Shown here one piece after another: positions 55,766 to 63,333 of a stretch of 64,000 nt of DNA. The stretch's first letter is position 1, and the number at the start of each line of letters is the position of its first letter. Made by a program: the position numbers and the translations under genes. The notes under the pieces are model-generated. The model saw only the letters and a list, made by a program, of their open reading frames with translations. It ran no database searches and had not been told where the DNA came from. Location of the stretch: the NCBI GenBank assembly GCA_005879315.1, contig VBLC01000035.1:129686-193685 (forward strand), written 5' to 3'. This DNA comes from Deltaproteobacteria bacterium. Lineage in GTDB: Bacteria > Myxococcota > Myxococcia > Myxococcales > 40CM-4-68-19.

Positions 55766-56307
55766 TTGCGGGCCCCGAGGATGCTCTTGACCAGCTCGTA
55801 AGGCGGCCCGCCGTAGCCGACCGACGCGTATGTCTCCGGCGAGGCGAAGTAGATCGCGCAGGTGAGCCGCTTCATCGCCTGGAAGCCGGTGCGCCGGATG
55901 GCGAGGCGCGAGGACTGCCAGGAGCGCAGATGGCGGTCCTGCTCGCCGGCGGTCATCTTCGTGAAGGGCCGCGGCGGTCCGCCCAGGAGCAGTCCGAAGA
56001 GCGCGTTCTCGAAGAGAGCGAGAAGCTGCTTCAGATCCTTCCGGTCGCCCTCGGGAAGCGGCGCGAGGAAGGCATCGACTTTCCCGGCGACATCGAGCTG
56101 CGCCGGCGTGGGGCCTTCGCCCCCGGCGAGCACGCGGTCGGCCATCGCCGCCCAGATCGAATACTCCGCAGGGGTGAAGAAGAGCAGCTTGCGCCCCGCG
56201 GGCGGCTCGCGCAGCCGCGTCTTGCGCAGCGCCAACGGCACCGCGCCCGCCGCCGCCAGGAGCGCCGCGCCCCCCAAGGTTTTCTTCAGGAGCGGGCGCC
56301 GCTGCAC
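55762..56307 (-). CDS. Gluconate 2-dehydrogenase subunit 3-like protein (exported)
   Basis: A 181-residue small subunit. The N terminus has a twin-Arg-like leader (QRRPLLKKTLGGAALLAAAG), a plausible Tat signal. The body has FFTPAEYSIWAAMADRVLAG and a helical region, matching PF13618 small subunits that stabilise GMC-type dehydrogenases. The stop overlaps the GMC gene start by four bases, so both are made together. The complex would work in the periplasm. I see no cytochrome subunit. Confidence 0.82.
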   Translation of the reverse strand: MQRRPLLKKTLGGAALLAAAGAVPLALRKTRLREPPAGRKLLFFTPAEYSIWAAMADRVLAGGEGPTPAQLDVAGKVDAFLAPLPEGDRKDLKQLLALFENALFGLLLGGPPRPFTKMTAGEQDRHLRSWQSSRLAIRRTGFQAMKRLTCAIYFASPETYASVGYGGPPYELVKSILGARK

Positions 56308-56313
56308 TTTGCG

Positions 56314-57345
56314 CTACCCGAAAAAGACTTCGGCGACTGCGAAGAACGCGTCGTCCACCGTCTTCAGCTTCGCCGTCGCCTCGGCGAGCGGAACGGAGAC
56401 GATCTGGTTCCCCCGCAGCGAGGCCATCTTGCCCCATTCCTTGCGGCTGACCATGTCCGCGGCGTGCACCCCGAAGCGCGTCGCGAGCACGCGGTCGAAG
56501 GCGGTGGGCGTGCCGCCCCGCTGGATGTGACCGAGCACGGTGGAGCGCGTCTCGAAGCCGGTCTGCTTCTCGATCAACTCCGCGATCTGCTGGCCGATGC
56601 CGCCCAGCCGGACGTGGCCGAACTCGTCGAGCTTCTCCGATACCTTCGTCTCCCCGCCGCCGCCGAGCTTGGCCCCCTCCGCCACCACCACGATGGAGAA
56701 ATTCACGTCGCGGAACTTGTGCCGGCGGGTGATGTGCTCGCACACCCTGTCGATGTCGATGGGCCGCTCGGGGATGAGGATCACGTCCGCCCCGCCGGCG
56801 ATGCCCGAGTAGGTGGCGATCCAGCCGGCGTGCCGGCCCATCACCTCGCAGACGATGACGCGGTTGTGCGACTCCGCGGTCGAGTGCAGCCGGTCGATGG
56901 CCTCGGTGGCGATCTGCACCGCCGTGTCGAAGCCAAAAGTGAGATCCGTGCCGTAGAGATCATTGTCGATGGTCTTGGGCACCCCGACGATGCTCATGCC
57001 CATGCCGTGCAACTTGGTGGCGACGCCCAGGGTGTCCTCGCCGCCGATGGCGACGATCGCGCCGAGGTTGAGCGACTTGATGTTCTTCACCACCTGCTCG
57101 GCGCCGCCCTCCTTCTTGAAGGGGTTGGTTCGGCTGGTGCCGAGGATGGTCCCGCCCAGGTGGAGGATGCCGCTGGTCGCCTCGCGGGTGAGCCGGTCGT
57201 GCTGGGGCGGGTCGAGCAAGCCGCGCCAGCCCTCGCGGATGCCCATCACTTCCAGGCCCAGTTGCTCGCCGCGCCGGACCACCGCGCGGATCACCGCGTT
57301 GAGGCCCGGACAATCTCCGCCGCCGGTCAGGACCGCGATCTTCAT
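56314..57345 (-). CDS. 6-phosphofructokinase, pyrophosphate-type residues
   Basis: A 343-residue PFK-A family kinase. The N-terminal phosphate loop is TGGGDCPGLN. The nucleotide/pyrophosphate-deciding positions read IGGEDTLG, with Asp at 104, and GVPKTIDNDL, with Lys at 124. In ATP-dependent E. coli PfkA these are Gly and Gly. Asp104 plus Lys124 is the pyrophosphate-dependent pattern. Substrate elements EVMGRHAG and GHIQRGGTPTAFDR are intact. It probably catalyses the reversible conversion of fructose-6-phosphate and PPi to fructose-1,6-bisphosphate. ATP use remains possible until tested. Confidence 0.93.
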   Translation of the reverse strand: MKIAVLTGGGDCPGLNAVIRAVVRRGEQLGLEVMGIREGWRGLLDPPQHDRLTREATSGILHLGGTILGTSRTNPFKKEGGAEQVVKNIKSLNLGAIVAIGGEDTLGVATKLHGMGMSIVGVPKTIDNDLYGTDLTFGFDTAVQIATEAIDRLHSTAESHNRVIVCEVMGRHAGWIATYSGIAGGADVILIPERPIDIDRVCEHITRRHKFRDVNFSIVVVAEGAKLGGGGETKVSEKLDEFGHVRLGGIGQQIAELIEKQTGFETRSTVLGHIQRGGTPTAFDRVLATRFGVHAADMVSRKEWGKMASLRGNQIVSVPLAEATAKLKTVDDAFFAVAEVFFG

Positions 57346-57370
57346 GAGCGAAGGATCTACAACGCCCCAG

Positions 57371-57946
57371 TCAGGAATGCAGCCGCCGTCGGGTGATCAT
57401 TTCCACTGGGCCGAGGAAGAGGTCCTTCTCGCTGTAGTTCTGCCCGCGGCTGGCCGTGCCGGCGGGCCGATCCAGCCACTGCCGCGCGATCATCTGCCCG
57501 TCGTGGGCCAGTCCGCCGAGAAGCGCCGTATCCGCTTCGCTCAAGTAGCGGCGCACCAGCGGGCGGAGCAGCGCCTCGAAGCGCCCCTTGGAAAGGTCCG
57601 AGTGGCGCCGCGCCGGGTCGAGCTTGCCGTCGAACCGCGGCGAGATGTGGAGCAGCTCGTGCAGGAGCGTCTCCACTCGCTGCTCGGGCGTGGAGGAGCG
57701 GAAGAACTTCGGCCGCAGCGTGACGCAGTAGAGGGCGCGGCGGCCCTTGAGCGACACCTTCGCGCCGAGCAGCGGCCGGATGGTGGCGCGCGAGCCGCGC
57801 CGGGCTTCGCCCGCGACGAAGAGGATGCGGGAGGCCTTGATGTGCGCGAGCTCGGACAGCTTGCGCGCCATGTCCGCGGCGACGCGGCGGCAGAGCAGGG
57901 TCGCGTTGGGTCGGGGCGCGCGGCGGGCGCGGACGCTCTTGCGCAT
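57371..57946 (-). CDS. Small zinc metalloprotease-like protein with HExxH motif
   Basis: A 191-residue protein if started at the ATG at 57946. The catalytic motif HELLH lies in ETLLHELLHISPRFDG, followed by a His/Asp in RRHSDLSKG that could complete the zinc site. The N terminus is Arg-rich. I would call it a SprT- or phage-type metallopeptidase domain. Substrate is unknown. A longer reading from 58036 runs into the divergent gene region and is less likely. Confidence 0.72.
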   Translation of the reverse strand: MRKSVRARRAPRPNATLLCRRVAADMARKLSELAHIKASRILFVAGEARRGSRATIRPLLGAKVSLKGRRALYCVTLRPKFFRSSTPEQRVETLLHELLHISPRFDGKLDPARRHSDLSKGRFEALLRPLVRRYLSEADTALLGGLAHDGQMIARQWLDRPAGTASRGQNYSEKDLFLGPVEMITRRRLHS

Positions 57947-57989
57947 GCGAGCGGCAGCAAGGTTATCACGCCGTGGTAGGCTCGGGCGC

Positions 57990-60059
57990 GTGCCGGAAGG
58001 CCAGAAATACTGGGTGCGCACCGAGCACGGCCGCACCTGGGGGCCCTATACGCTCGAGGCGCTCGAGCGGCTGCGCGGACAGCTGACCGAGAAGTGCGAG
58101 GCCTCGCTCGACGGCGCGACCTGGCGGCCGGGCATGGATTTTCCCGAGCTCAAGGAACTGCTCGCGCCGGCCCGCAAGATCGAGAAGAAGTCGGCGCCGC
58201 CGCCTCCCCCTCCGAGGATCAGCAAGGCCATGGCCGAGGCTTTCGGCATCAAGGACGAGCCCGTCCCCGCCCCTGCTGCCAAAGAGGCGACGCCAGCCGC
58301 GTCGCCGCCCGCGCAAAAGAAGCCGCCGTCTGCGCAAAGAAAGCCGCCTCCGCCGCCGCCTGCGCCGGAGCAGCCCGTCGAGCTGCCCCAGTCGGGCGAC
58401 CTGGCCGAGGTCTCGCCGGTGCGTCTCTATGCGCTGGCGGCGCAGACGAGCGCCTCGGGCCGGGTGCAGCTCGAGCTGGAAAGCGGCAAGGTGCTGGAGA
58501 TCAGCTTCCGGCGCGGCGCGCCCGAGCAGCTCCGCACCGACGATGCCGAGATGTCGCTCTTGCGCTTCTTGCAGCAGCGCGGCCTCGTCAGCGGACCGAA
58601 GGCGCTGGAGGCCGAGGAGCAGGCGAAGAGGGGCGGCCAGGACATCGTCTCGGTGCTCTTCCAGATGCAGCTCATTCCGCCCGCCGATGCGCACAAGCTG
58701 CTCGGCGACTACGCGCTCTTCCTGCTCGACAAGGCGCTCGCGTCCTGGCGGGGAAACTTCACCTTCGACAAGAATGCGCCCGCGCCGCCGGGGGCCTTTC
58801 CGCTGGGACAGAAGTGGACGCTCCTGGCGGAGGCGGTGCGGCGAATGGAAGTGCCGCCGCTGCGCGCGCGGCTGGGCAAGAAGCTCTTGCGGCCGGTGCA
58901 GCGCTCGGGCGGTCTCGGAGTAGGCAAAGTGGAGGAGCTGGCGCTCAACGCGCAGGAGACGCGGCTCTACGCCGGCATCGACGGCACCAAGACCGGAGAG
59001 GAGCTGCTCAAGGCGCACGACGCGTCGATGACCATGCGCATGCTCTACCTGCTCATCGAGCTCGGCCATCTGGCGTTCGCCGAGGCGGCGCCGGAGCCCA
59101 CCACCGATCCCATCCTCCCGCCGGTCTCGCAAAAGGCCGCCCAGGCGGAGAAGGAGCTGCCGCCCAATGCCGAGCGGGCGCCGGTGCGCGAGCTGCCCAA
59201 GACGGTGCGCGAGCCGCCGCGCGCGAAGACAGCCGCGCCGCCGGTGATGAAGTCCGCTCCGCCGGTGCTGCAGCCTTCGACAGGGCCCATCGACGTGAAG
59301 CGCCCCACGACCGGGCCGATCAAGGAGTTGACCCGCCCGCCGCCCACCTTCGCGCAGCCTCCCGAGGGCGAGGTGCCCGAAGAGGCGGTGCTCCGGCTGG
59401 GCGCGCTCTGGGAGAAGCTGGGCAAGGCCGATCACTTCGAAGTGCTGGGGATGGAGCGCAAGTCGGCCACCGCCGCCGAGGCGAAGCGCAACTTCTTCGT
59501 CCTCGCCAAGGAGCTGCATCCCGACACGGTGACCGACCCGGAGCAGGTCGAGCTGAAGGCGATGAAGGAGCGGCTCTTCGCGCGCATCAACGAAGCGGCG
59601 CAAGTCTTGAGCGACGACAAGCGGCGCAAGGAATACGAGGACGAGATCGAGGGCAAGAAGAACAGCGTGGACGTCGCGCGCATCTTCGCCGCCGAGGAGA
59701 ATTTCCAGAGGGCGGAGATCTTCATCAAGGCGCGCAAATATCAGGAAGGGCTCGAGCTCTTGGAGAAAGCCATCTCGATGAACGATCAGGAGGCGGAGTT
59801 CTTCGCCTGGCGCGGCTATGCGCGCTTCCTCATCGCCCGCGACCGCAAGGCTACCTACGAAGAGGCAGCGGCCGACTGCAAGAAGGCGATCAAGATGGTG
59901 GAGAAGTGCCTGCCGGCGCATCTCTTCCTCGGACACATGTCGAAGGTGGTGGGCGACAGCAAGCTGGCGCAGAAGTGCTACCAGAAGGTGCTCGAGCTCG
60001 ATCCCAAGCACGTCGATGCGCAGCGCGAGCTGCGGCTCATGGGCAAGGCCAAGAGCTAG
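57990..60059 (+). CDS. GYF-DUF4388-J-TPR multidomain protein
   Basis: A 689-residue cytoplasmic protein of unusual domain order. Residues 7-50 are a GYF_2-type domain (YWVRTEHGRTWGPYTLEAL). Pro-rich linkers follow, and residues about 130-340 contain DUF4388 (SGRVQLELESGKVLEISFRR). Another linker leads to a J domain at about 480-555. It carries the HPD tripeptide in LAKELHPDTV, followed by an YEVL-like DHFEVLGM start. TPR repeats (about 570-689, YQEGLELLEKAISMNDQEAE and CYQKVLELDPKHVDAQREL) end the chain. The J domain suggests it recruits DnaK-type Hsp70. Start is GTG at 57990, divergent from the metalloprotease gene. Confidence 0.9.
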   Translation: MPEGQKYWVRTEHGRTWGPYTLEALERLRGQLTEKCEASLDGATWRPGMDFPELKELLAPARKIEKKSAPPPPPPRISKAMAEAFGIKDEPVPAPAAKEATPAASPPAQKKPPSAQRKPPPPPPAPEQPVELPQSGDLAEVSPVRLYALAAQTSASGRVQLELESGKVLEISFRRGAPEQLRTDDAEMSLLRFLQQRGLVSGPKALEAEEQAKRGGQDIVSVLFQMQLIPPADAHKLLGDYALFLLDKALASWRGNFTFDKNAPAPPGAFPLGQKWTLLAEAVRRMEVPPLRARLGKKLLRPVQRSGGLGVGKVEELALNAQETRLYAGIDGTKTGEELLKAHDASMTMRMLYLLIELGHLAFAEAAPEPTTDPILPPVSQKAAQAEKELPPNAERAPVRELPKTVREPPRAKTAAPPVMKSAPPVLQPSTGPIDVKRPTTGPIKELTRPPPTFAQPPEGEVPEEAVLRLGALWEKLGKADHFEVLGMERKSATAAEAKRNFFVLAKELHPDTVTDPEQVELKAMKERLFARINEAAQVLSDDKRRKEYEDEIEGKKNSVDVARIFAAEENFQRAEIFIKARKYQEGLELLEKAISMNDQEAEFFAWRGYARFLIARDRKATYEEAAADCKKAIKMVEKCLPAHLFLGHMSKVVGDSKLAQKCYQKVLELDPKHVDAQRELRLMGKAKS

Positions 60060-60886
60060 GGCAATTTCTCGAACAGCTCTTGCTGCACGGGGATGAGGCC
60101 GAGCTTCCTCGCCACCGGAGCGAAGCTGCGGCGATGCAGAGGGCAGGCCCCGAGCCGCTCCAGCGCCTCGAGATGCTCGGCGGTGGGATAGCCTTTGTGG
60201 CTGGCGAAGCCGTAGCCGGGATATTCGACCTCGTGATGCGCCATCAGCCGATCGCGGTGCACCTTGGCGACGATGGAAGCCGCGCCGATGCTGATGCTCT
60301 TCGCGTCGCCCTTGATGATCGGCTGCTGCGGCACGCGGATGCCGTCGAGCTTGCGCGCGTCGACCAGCACGTGCTGCGGCTGCGGATCGAGCGCCTCCAC
60401 CGCGCGGCGCAGGGCGAGCAGCCCGGCGCGGTAGATGTTGATCGAGTCGATCTCGTGCACCTCGGCGCGGCCGATGCCCACCGCGACCGCGCTGGCGCGG
60501 ATCTCCGGCTCGAGCTCGCAGCGCTCCTCGGGAGTGAGCTGCTTGGAGTCGTTGATCCCGCAGATGCGCGTGCCGGGCGGGAAGACGACGGCGGCGGCGA
60601 TCACCGGGCCGGCGAGCGGCGCCATGCCCACTTCATCGACGCCGGCCACGTGGAGCACGCCTTGGTCCCAGAGCACCTGCTCGAACGCGCACAGGCGCGT
60701 CAGCCGGCGGCCTTCCGCCTGGGCTCTGTGGTTGCGTTTCTCGATCCGCTCGGCGATCGCCCGCGCGCCTGCCCGCGGGTCGTCTTTCAGCGCCCGAAGG
60801 CCGCCGCTGGGCAGCTCGCGCTCCTCTTCGAGGAAGAGCCGGTGCAGGTCGGGCACCGGGACCTGGCGCAGTTGCTCGGCGCGCAT
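60056..60886 (-). CDS. rnhB: Ribonuclease HII
   Basis: RNase HII cuts RNA in RNA-DNA hybrids. The 276 residues include an N-terminal extension of about 75 residues, as in many Gram-positive and myxobacterial forms. Catalytic elements are DEVGMAPLAGPVI (usually DExGRGxLAGP), INDSKQLTPEER, and the C-terminal SIGAASIVAKVHRDRLM with the Asp in LVDARKLDG. In the first motif Met and Ala replace the usual Arg and Gly. The metal-binding Asp and Glu are intact. It converges with the J-domain gene, with a four-base overlap. Confidence 0.94.
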   Translation of the reverse strand: MRAEQLRQVPVPDLHRLFLEEERELPSGGLRALKDDPRAGARAIAERIEKRNHRAQAEGRRLTRLCAFEQVLWDQGVLHVAGVDEVGMAPLAGPVIAAAVVFPPGTRICGINDSKQLTPEERCELEPEIRASAVAVGIGRAEVHEIDSINIYRAGLLALRRAVEALDPQPQHVLVDARKLDGIRVPQQPIIKGDAKSISIGAASIVAKVHRDRLMAHHEVEYPGYGFASHKGYPTAEHLEALERLGACPLHRRSFAPVARKLGLIPVQQELFEKLP

Positions 60887-60888
60887 CT

Positions 60889-61335
60889 CTAGACCTTCGC
60901 GGCGTGCAGCTTTTCGGCGCGAGCCTTGAAGTTCGCCATCAGTCCCGGCAAGGACTGCTCCGCCAGCGCTTTTTCGATGAAGCCCGGCACCAGCGAGGAG
61001 AGCTTCAGATCGATCGTGTAAGTCGCCTCCGTCGTGCCCGGCTGCGCTCCTGCCTTGAGGGTCCAGGCGCCGTCGTTGCCCTTCATCATCTCGCCCTTGA
61101 TCATCGTCCAGGCGACCTTGGCGGGCTTCTCTGCCGTGTGCTTGAGCGTATAGGTGATCACCTTGGCTTTGATGTCGACCGTGTAGGTCACTTCCTTGAT
61201 CGACCCCTGGCCGGCATTGACGTGAACCTTCTTCACCTCGGGCAGGAACTCCGGATACTTCTCGTAGTCGACGATCACTTCGAACAGCTTCTCGGGCGGG
61301 ACGTTGATGGTGACGCTCCTGCTCGCCTGGGCCAT
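60889..61335 (-). CDS. SRPBCC (START-like) family protein
   Basis: A 148-residue protein of the SRPBCC/COQ10 fold: SVTINVPPEKLFEVIVDYEK, PEFLPEVKKVHV, YTLKHTAEKPAKVAWTMIKG and a C-terminal amphipathic helix (LPGLMANFKARAEKLHAAK). Such proteins bind small hydrophobic molecules or serve in polyketide and ubiquinone pathways. Ligand is unknown. The ATG at 61335 gives the expected N terminus. It is two bases upstream of rnhB on the same strand. Confidence 0.85.
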   Translation of the reverse strand: MAQASRSVTINVPPEKLFEVIVDYEKYPEFLPEVKKVHVNAGQGSIKEVTYTVDIKAKVITYTLKHTAEKPAKVAWTMIKGEMMKGNDGAWTLKAGAQPGTTEATYTIDLKLSSLVPGFIEKALAEQSLPGLMANFKARAEKLHAAKV

Positions 61336-61361
61336 GGTGTCTCCCTTCGCGGAGAGTACCA

Positions 61362-62015
61362 TTACATGAGAGCCGCGCCTCCGCGCACGACGACGGTGTC
61401 GCCCTGGTTGAGGCCTTGCACGACCGGCAAGTGATCGCCGGGCACGCTCTCGTCGACCCTGATCGCGCGCCGCGCGAAGCGCGTCTGGCCTTTCTGGTTC
61501 TGCCCGAGCACCACGACCACCACCGTCTCGCCGCCCCGGCGCAGGAGCGCCTGCCGGGGGACGGCCAGCGCGCGCTGCTTGGGTACCGAGATCGAGACGG
61601 TTGCGTACATCTCCGGCTGCAGCGCCCGGTCGACGTTGCCCACCGTGCAGCGCAGGCGCGCCGTTCGCGTGGTCGGATCGAGCGCGCCCGAGACCCAGTC
61701 GACCGCGCCTTCGAACTTTCGCGCGGGGAAGGCGGCGACCGTGACCGAGACGGGCGCGCCCACTGCCACCTTCGGGAGATCGGCCTCGCGGAGGTCGGTG
61801 TAGAGGTAGACTTTGTCGGGCGCTGCGTCGGGAGCGATCCCGCCGCTTGCGATCAGCTCGCCGCCGACCTCGCGCTCCTCGATCTTCCCGATCGCGATCT
61901 GCAGCTTCTCCATCTGCTGCGGCGAGAGCAGCGTCTCGGCCTCGGCGCCCGGCGCGCTCTCCTCCGTGCCCTTGCAGGCGGTCATCAACAGAAATGCGGC
62001 GAGCAGTGCTCTCAT
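61362..62015 (-). CDS. Shortened RND-type efflux adaptor lipoprotein (CusB/CzcB-like)
   Basis: A 217-residue lipoprotein with lipobox LLMTAC (Cys14). Its second half matches the beta-barrel and membrane-proximal parts of CzcB/CusB adaptors: VYLYTDLREADLPKVAVGAP, VDWVSGALDPTTRTARLRCT and PRQALLRRGGETVVVVV. The ordinary adaptor has a lipoyl/barrel-sandwich region and helical hairpin of 100 to 150 residues between the first beta strand (ELIASGGIAPDAAP) and this part. That region is absent here. The frame is intact, so this is an in-frame internal loss. No RND pump or TolC gene is adjacent. Confidence 0.78.
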   Translation of the reverse strand: MRALLAAFLLMTACKGTEESAPGAEAETLLSPQQMEKLQIAIGKIEEREVGGELIASGGIAPDAAPDKVYLYTDLREADLPKVAVGAPVSVTVAAFPARKFEGAVDWVSGALDPTTRTARLRCTVGNVDRALQPEMYATVSISVPKQRALAVPRQALLRRGGETVVVVVLGQNQKGQTRFARRAIRVDESVPGDHLPVVQGLNQGDTVVVRGGAALM

Positions 62016-62046
62016 CGGGCCCGGCGCAGATTACACTCTTGCCGCC

Positions 62047-63333
62047 ATGCGCGCGCAGCTGGTGAGGACGGCAGTACTGGAGATCTACGAAGAGGTCCGC
62101 CGCGAGGGGGCGCGCGCGGACCAGGCGCTGCAGCGCGTGCTGCGCCGGGAGAAGCAGCTCCGCTCGGTGGAGCGGCGCTCGGTGTCCGACGCGGTCTATG
62201 GGCTCCTCCGCCTGCAGGGGAGGGTCGATCAACTGCTCTCGCAGGCGCTGGCCTCGCGCAAGCTCTCGCTGGAGAAGCTGGCCACGCCCACGCAGCATCT
62301 GCTCCGCTACGCTGCCTATCTGGTGGTGGGCGAAGGGCAGAGTCCGCAGAGCGCGGCTTCTCTGGCCGGGCCGGAGGTGACGCCCTTCTCCTGGGCGCTC
62401 GAGCTCGCGGCGCAGCCTGCCGAACCGCTCGATCTCGCCGCCGAGACCAGCCTGCCGCGCTGGCTGGCGCAGCTCTGGTCGGACCAGCTGGGCGAAGCCG
62501 AGACGCGCGCGCTCGCCGCCGCGCTCAACCAGCGGGCGCCGCTCACCGTGCGGGCGAATCTGCTGAAGAACACCCGCGAGCAGTTGCTCGAGACGCTGCG
62601 CGCGGAAGGCTCGCGCGTCGAGCCCACGCCGCTCTCGCCCTGGGGAGTCAACTTCACCGGCCGCACCAATGTCTTCGCCCTCCGCGCCTTCAAGGCCGGG
62701 CTCTTCGAGGTGCAGGACGAAGGCTCGCAGCTGATCGCGATGGCCTGCGGGGCGCGCGCCGGGCAGGTGGTCGTCGATGCCTGCGCCGGCGCGGGAGGGA
62801 AAGCGCTCGCGCTGGCCGCGGAGATGCATAACAAAGGGCGGCTCGTCGCCTGCGACCGCGACTCTCGCCGCCTCGACGAGATGCGTCCGCGCGCCCGCCG
62901 CGCGGGGGTGCACAACTGGGAGGCGCGAGCCGTGATCGACGATGCGCGACTCGCGGACCTCGCTGCCGATGTCGTGCTGGTCGATGCGCCCTGCAGCGGG
63001 CTGGGAGCGTTGCGGCGCAATCCTGACGCGCGCTGGCGGCTGACGCCGGAAGAGGTGGCATCGTTTCCGCCGCGGCAAGGGGAGATTCTCGAGCGGTATG
63101 CCGCCCCGGTGAAGCGCGGAGGGCGCCTGGTCTATGCGACCTGCTCGATCCATCGCGCCGAGAACGAGGAGGTGCGGGCGCAGTTCATCGCCCGGCATCC
63201 GGAGTTCGCGCCGGCCTCCGTGTTCGAGGGTGCGCTGGCTACGAGTCTGCCGGGAAGCGAAGTGCAGCTCTTGCCGCACCGCCACGGCACGGACGGCTTC
63301 TACATCGCGGCTTTTCGACGGGAGGACACATGA
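62047..63333 (+). CDS. rsmB: 16S rRNA (cytosine-C5)-methyltransferase RsmB-like
   Basis: A 428-residue NOL1/NOP2/Sun-family enzyme that methylates C967-type positions of 16S rRNA. An N-terminal helical NusB-like part (residues 1-140) is followed by a Rossmann domain. Its SAM motif is VVVDACAGAGGKALALAAE. The first catalytic Cys lies in DAPCSGLGALRRNPD, and the second in the ATCSIHRAENEEVRAQF element. It ends DGFYIAAF. The ATG start is 31 bases from the divergent adaptor gene. Its TGA overlaps the next start by four bases. Confidence 0.93.
   Translation: MRAQLVRTAVLEIYEEVRREGARADQALQRVLRREKQLRSVERRSVSDAVYGLLRLQGRVDQLLSQALASRKLSLEKLATPTQHLLRYAAYLVVGEGQSPQSAASLAGPEVTPFSWALELAAQPAEPLDLAAETSLPRWLAQLWSDQLGEAETRALAAALNQRAPLTVRANLLKNTREQLLETLRAEGSRVEPTPLSPWGVNFTGRTNVFALRAFKAGLFEVQDEGSQLIAMACGARAGQVVVDACAGAGGKALALAAEMHNKGRLVACDRDSRRLDEMRPRARRAGVHNWEARAVIDDARLADLAADVVLVDAPCSGLGALRRNPDARWRLTPEEVASFPPRQGEILERYAAPVKRGGRLVYATCSIHRAENEEVRAQFIARHPEFAPASVFEGALATSLPGSEVQLLPHRHGTDGFYIAAFRREDT

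Noticed and set aside
58094-60892. A 932-residue frame over the J-domain gene and rnhB
   Set aside because: Out of frame with the clear GYF/DUF4388/J/TPR protein, with Arg/Ala-rich composition and no domain.
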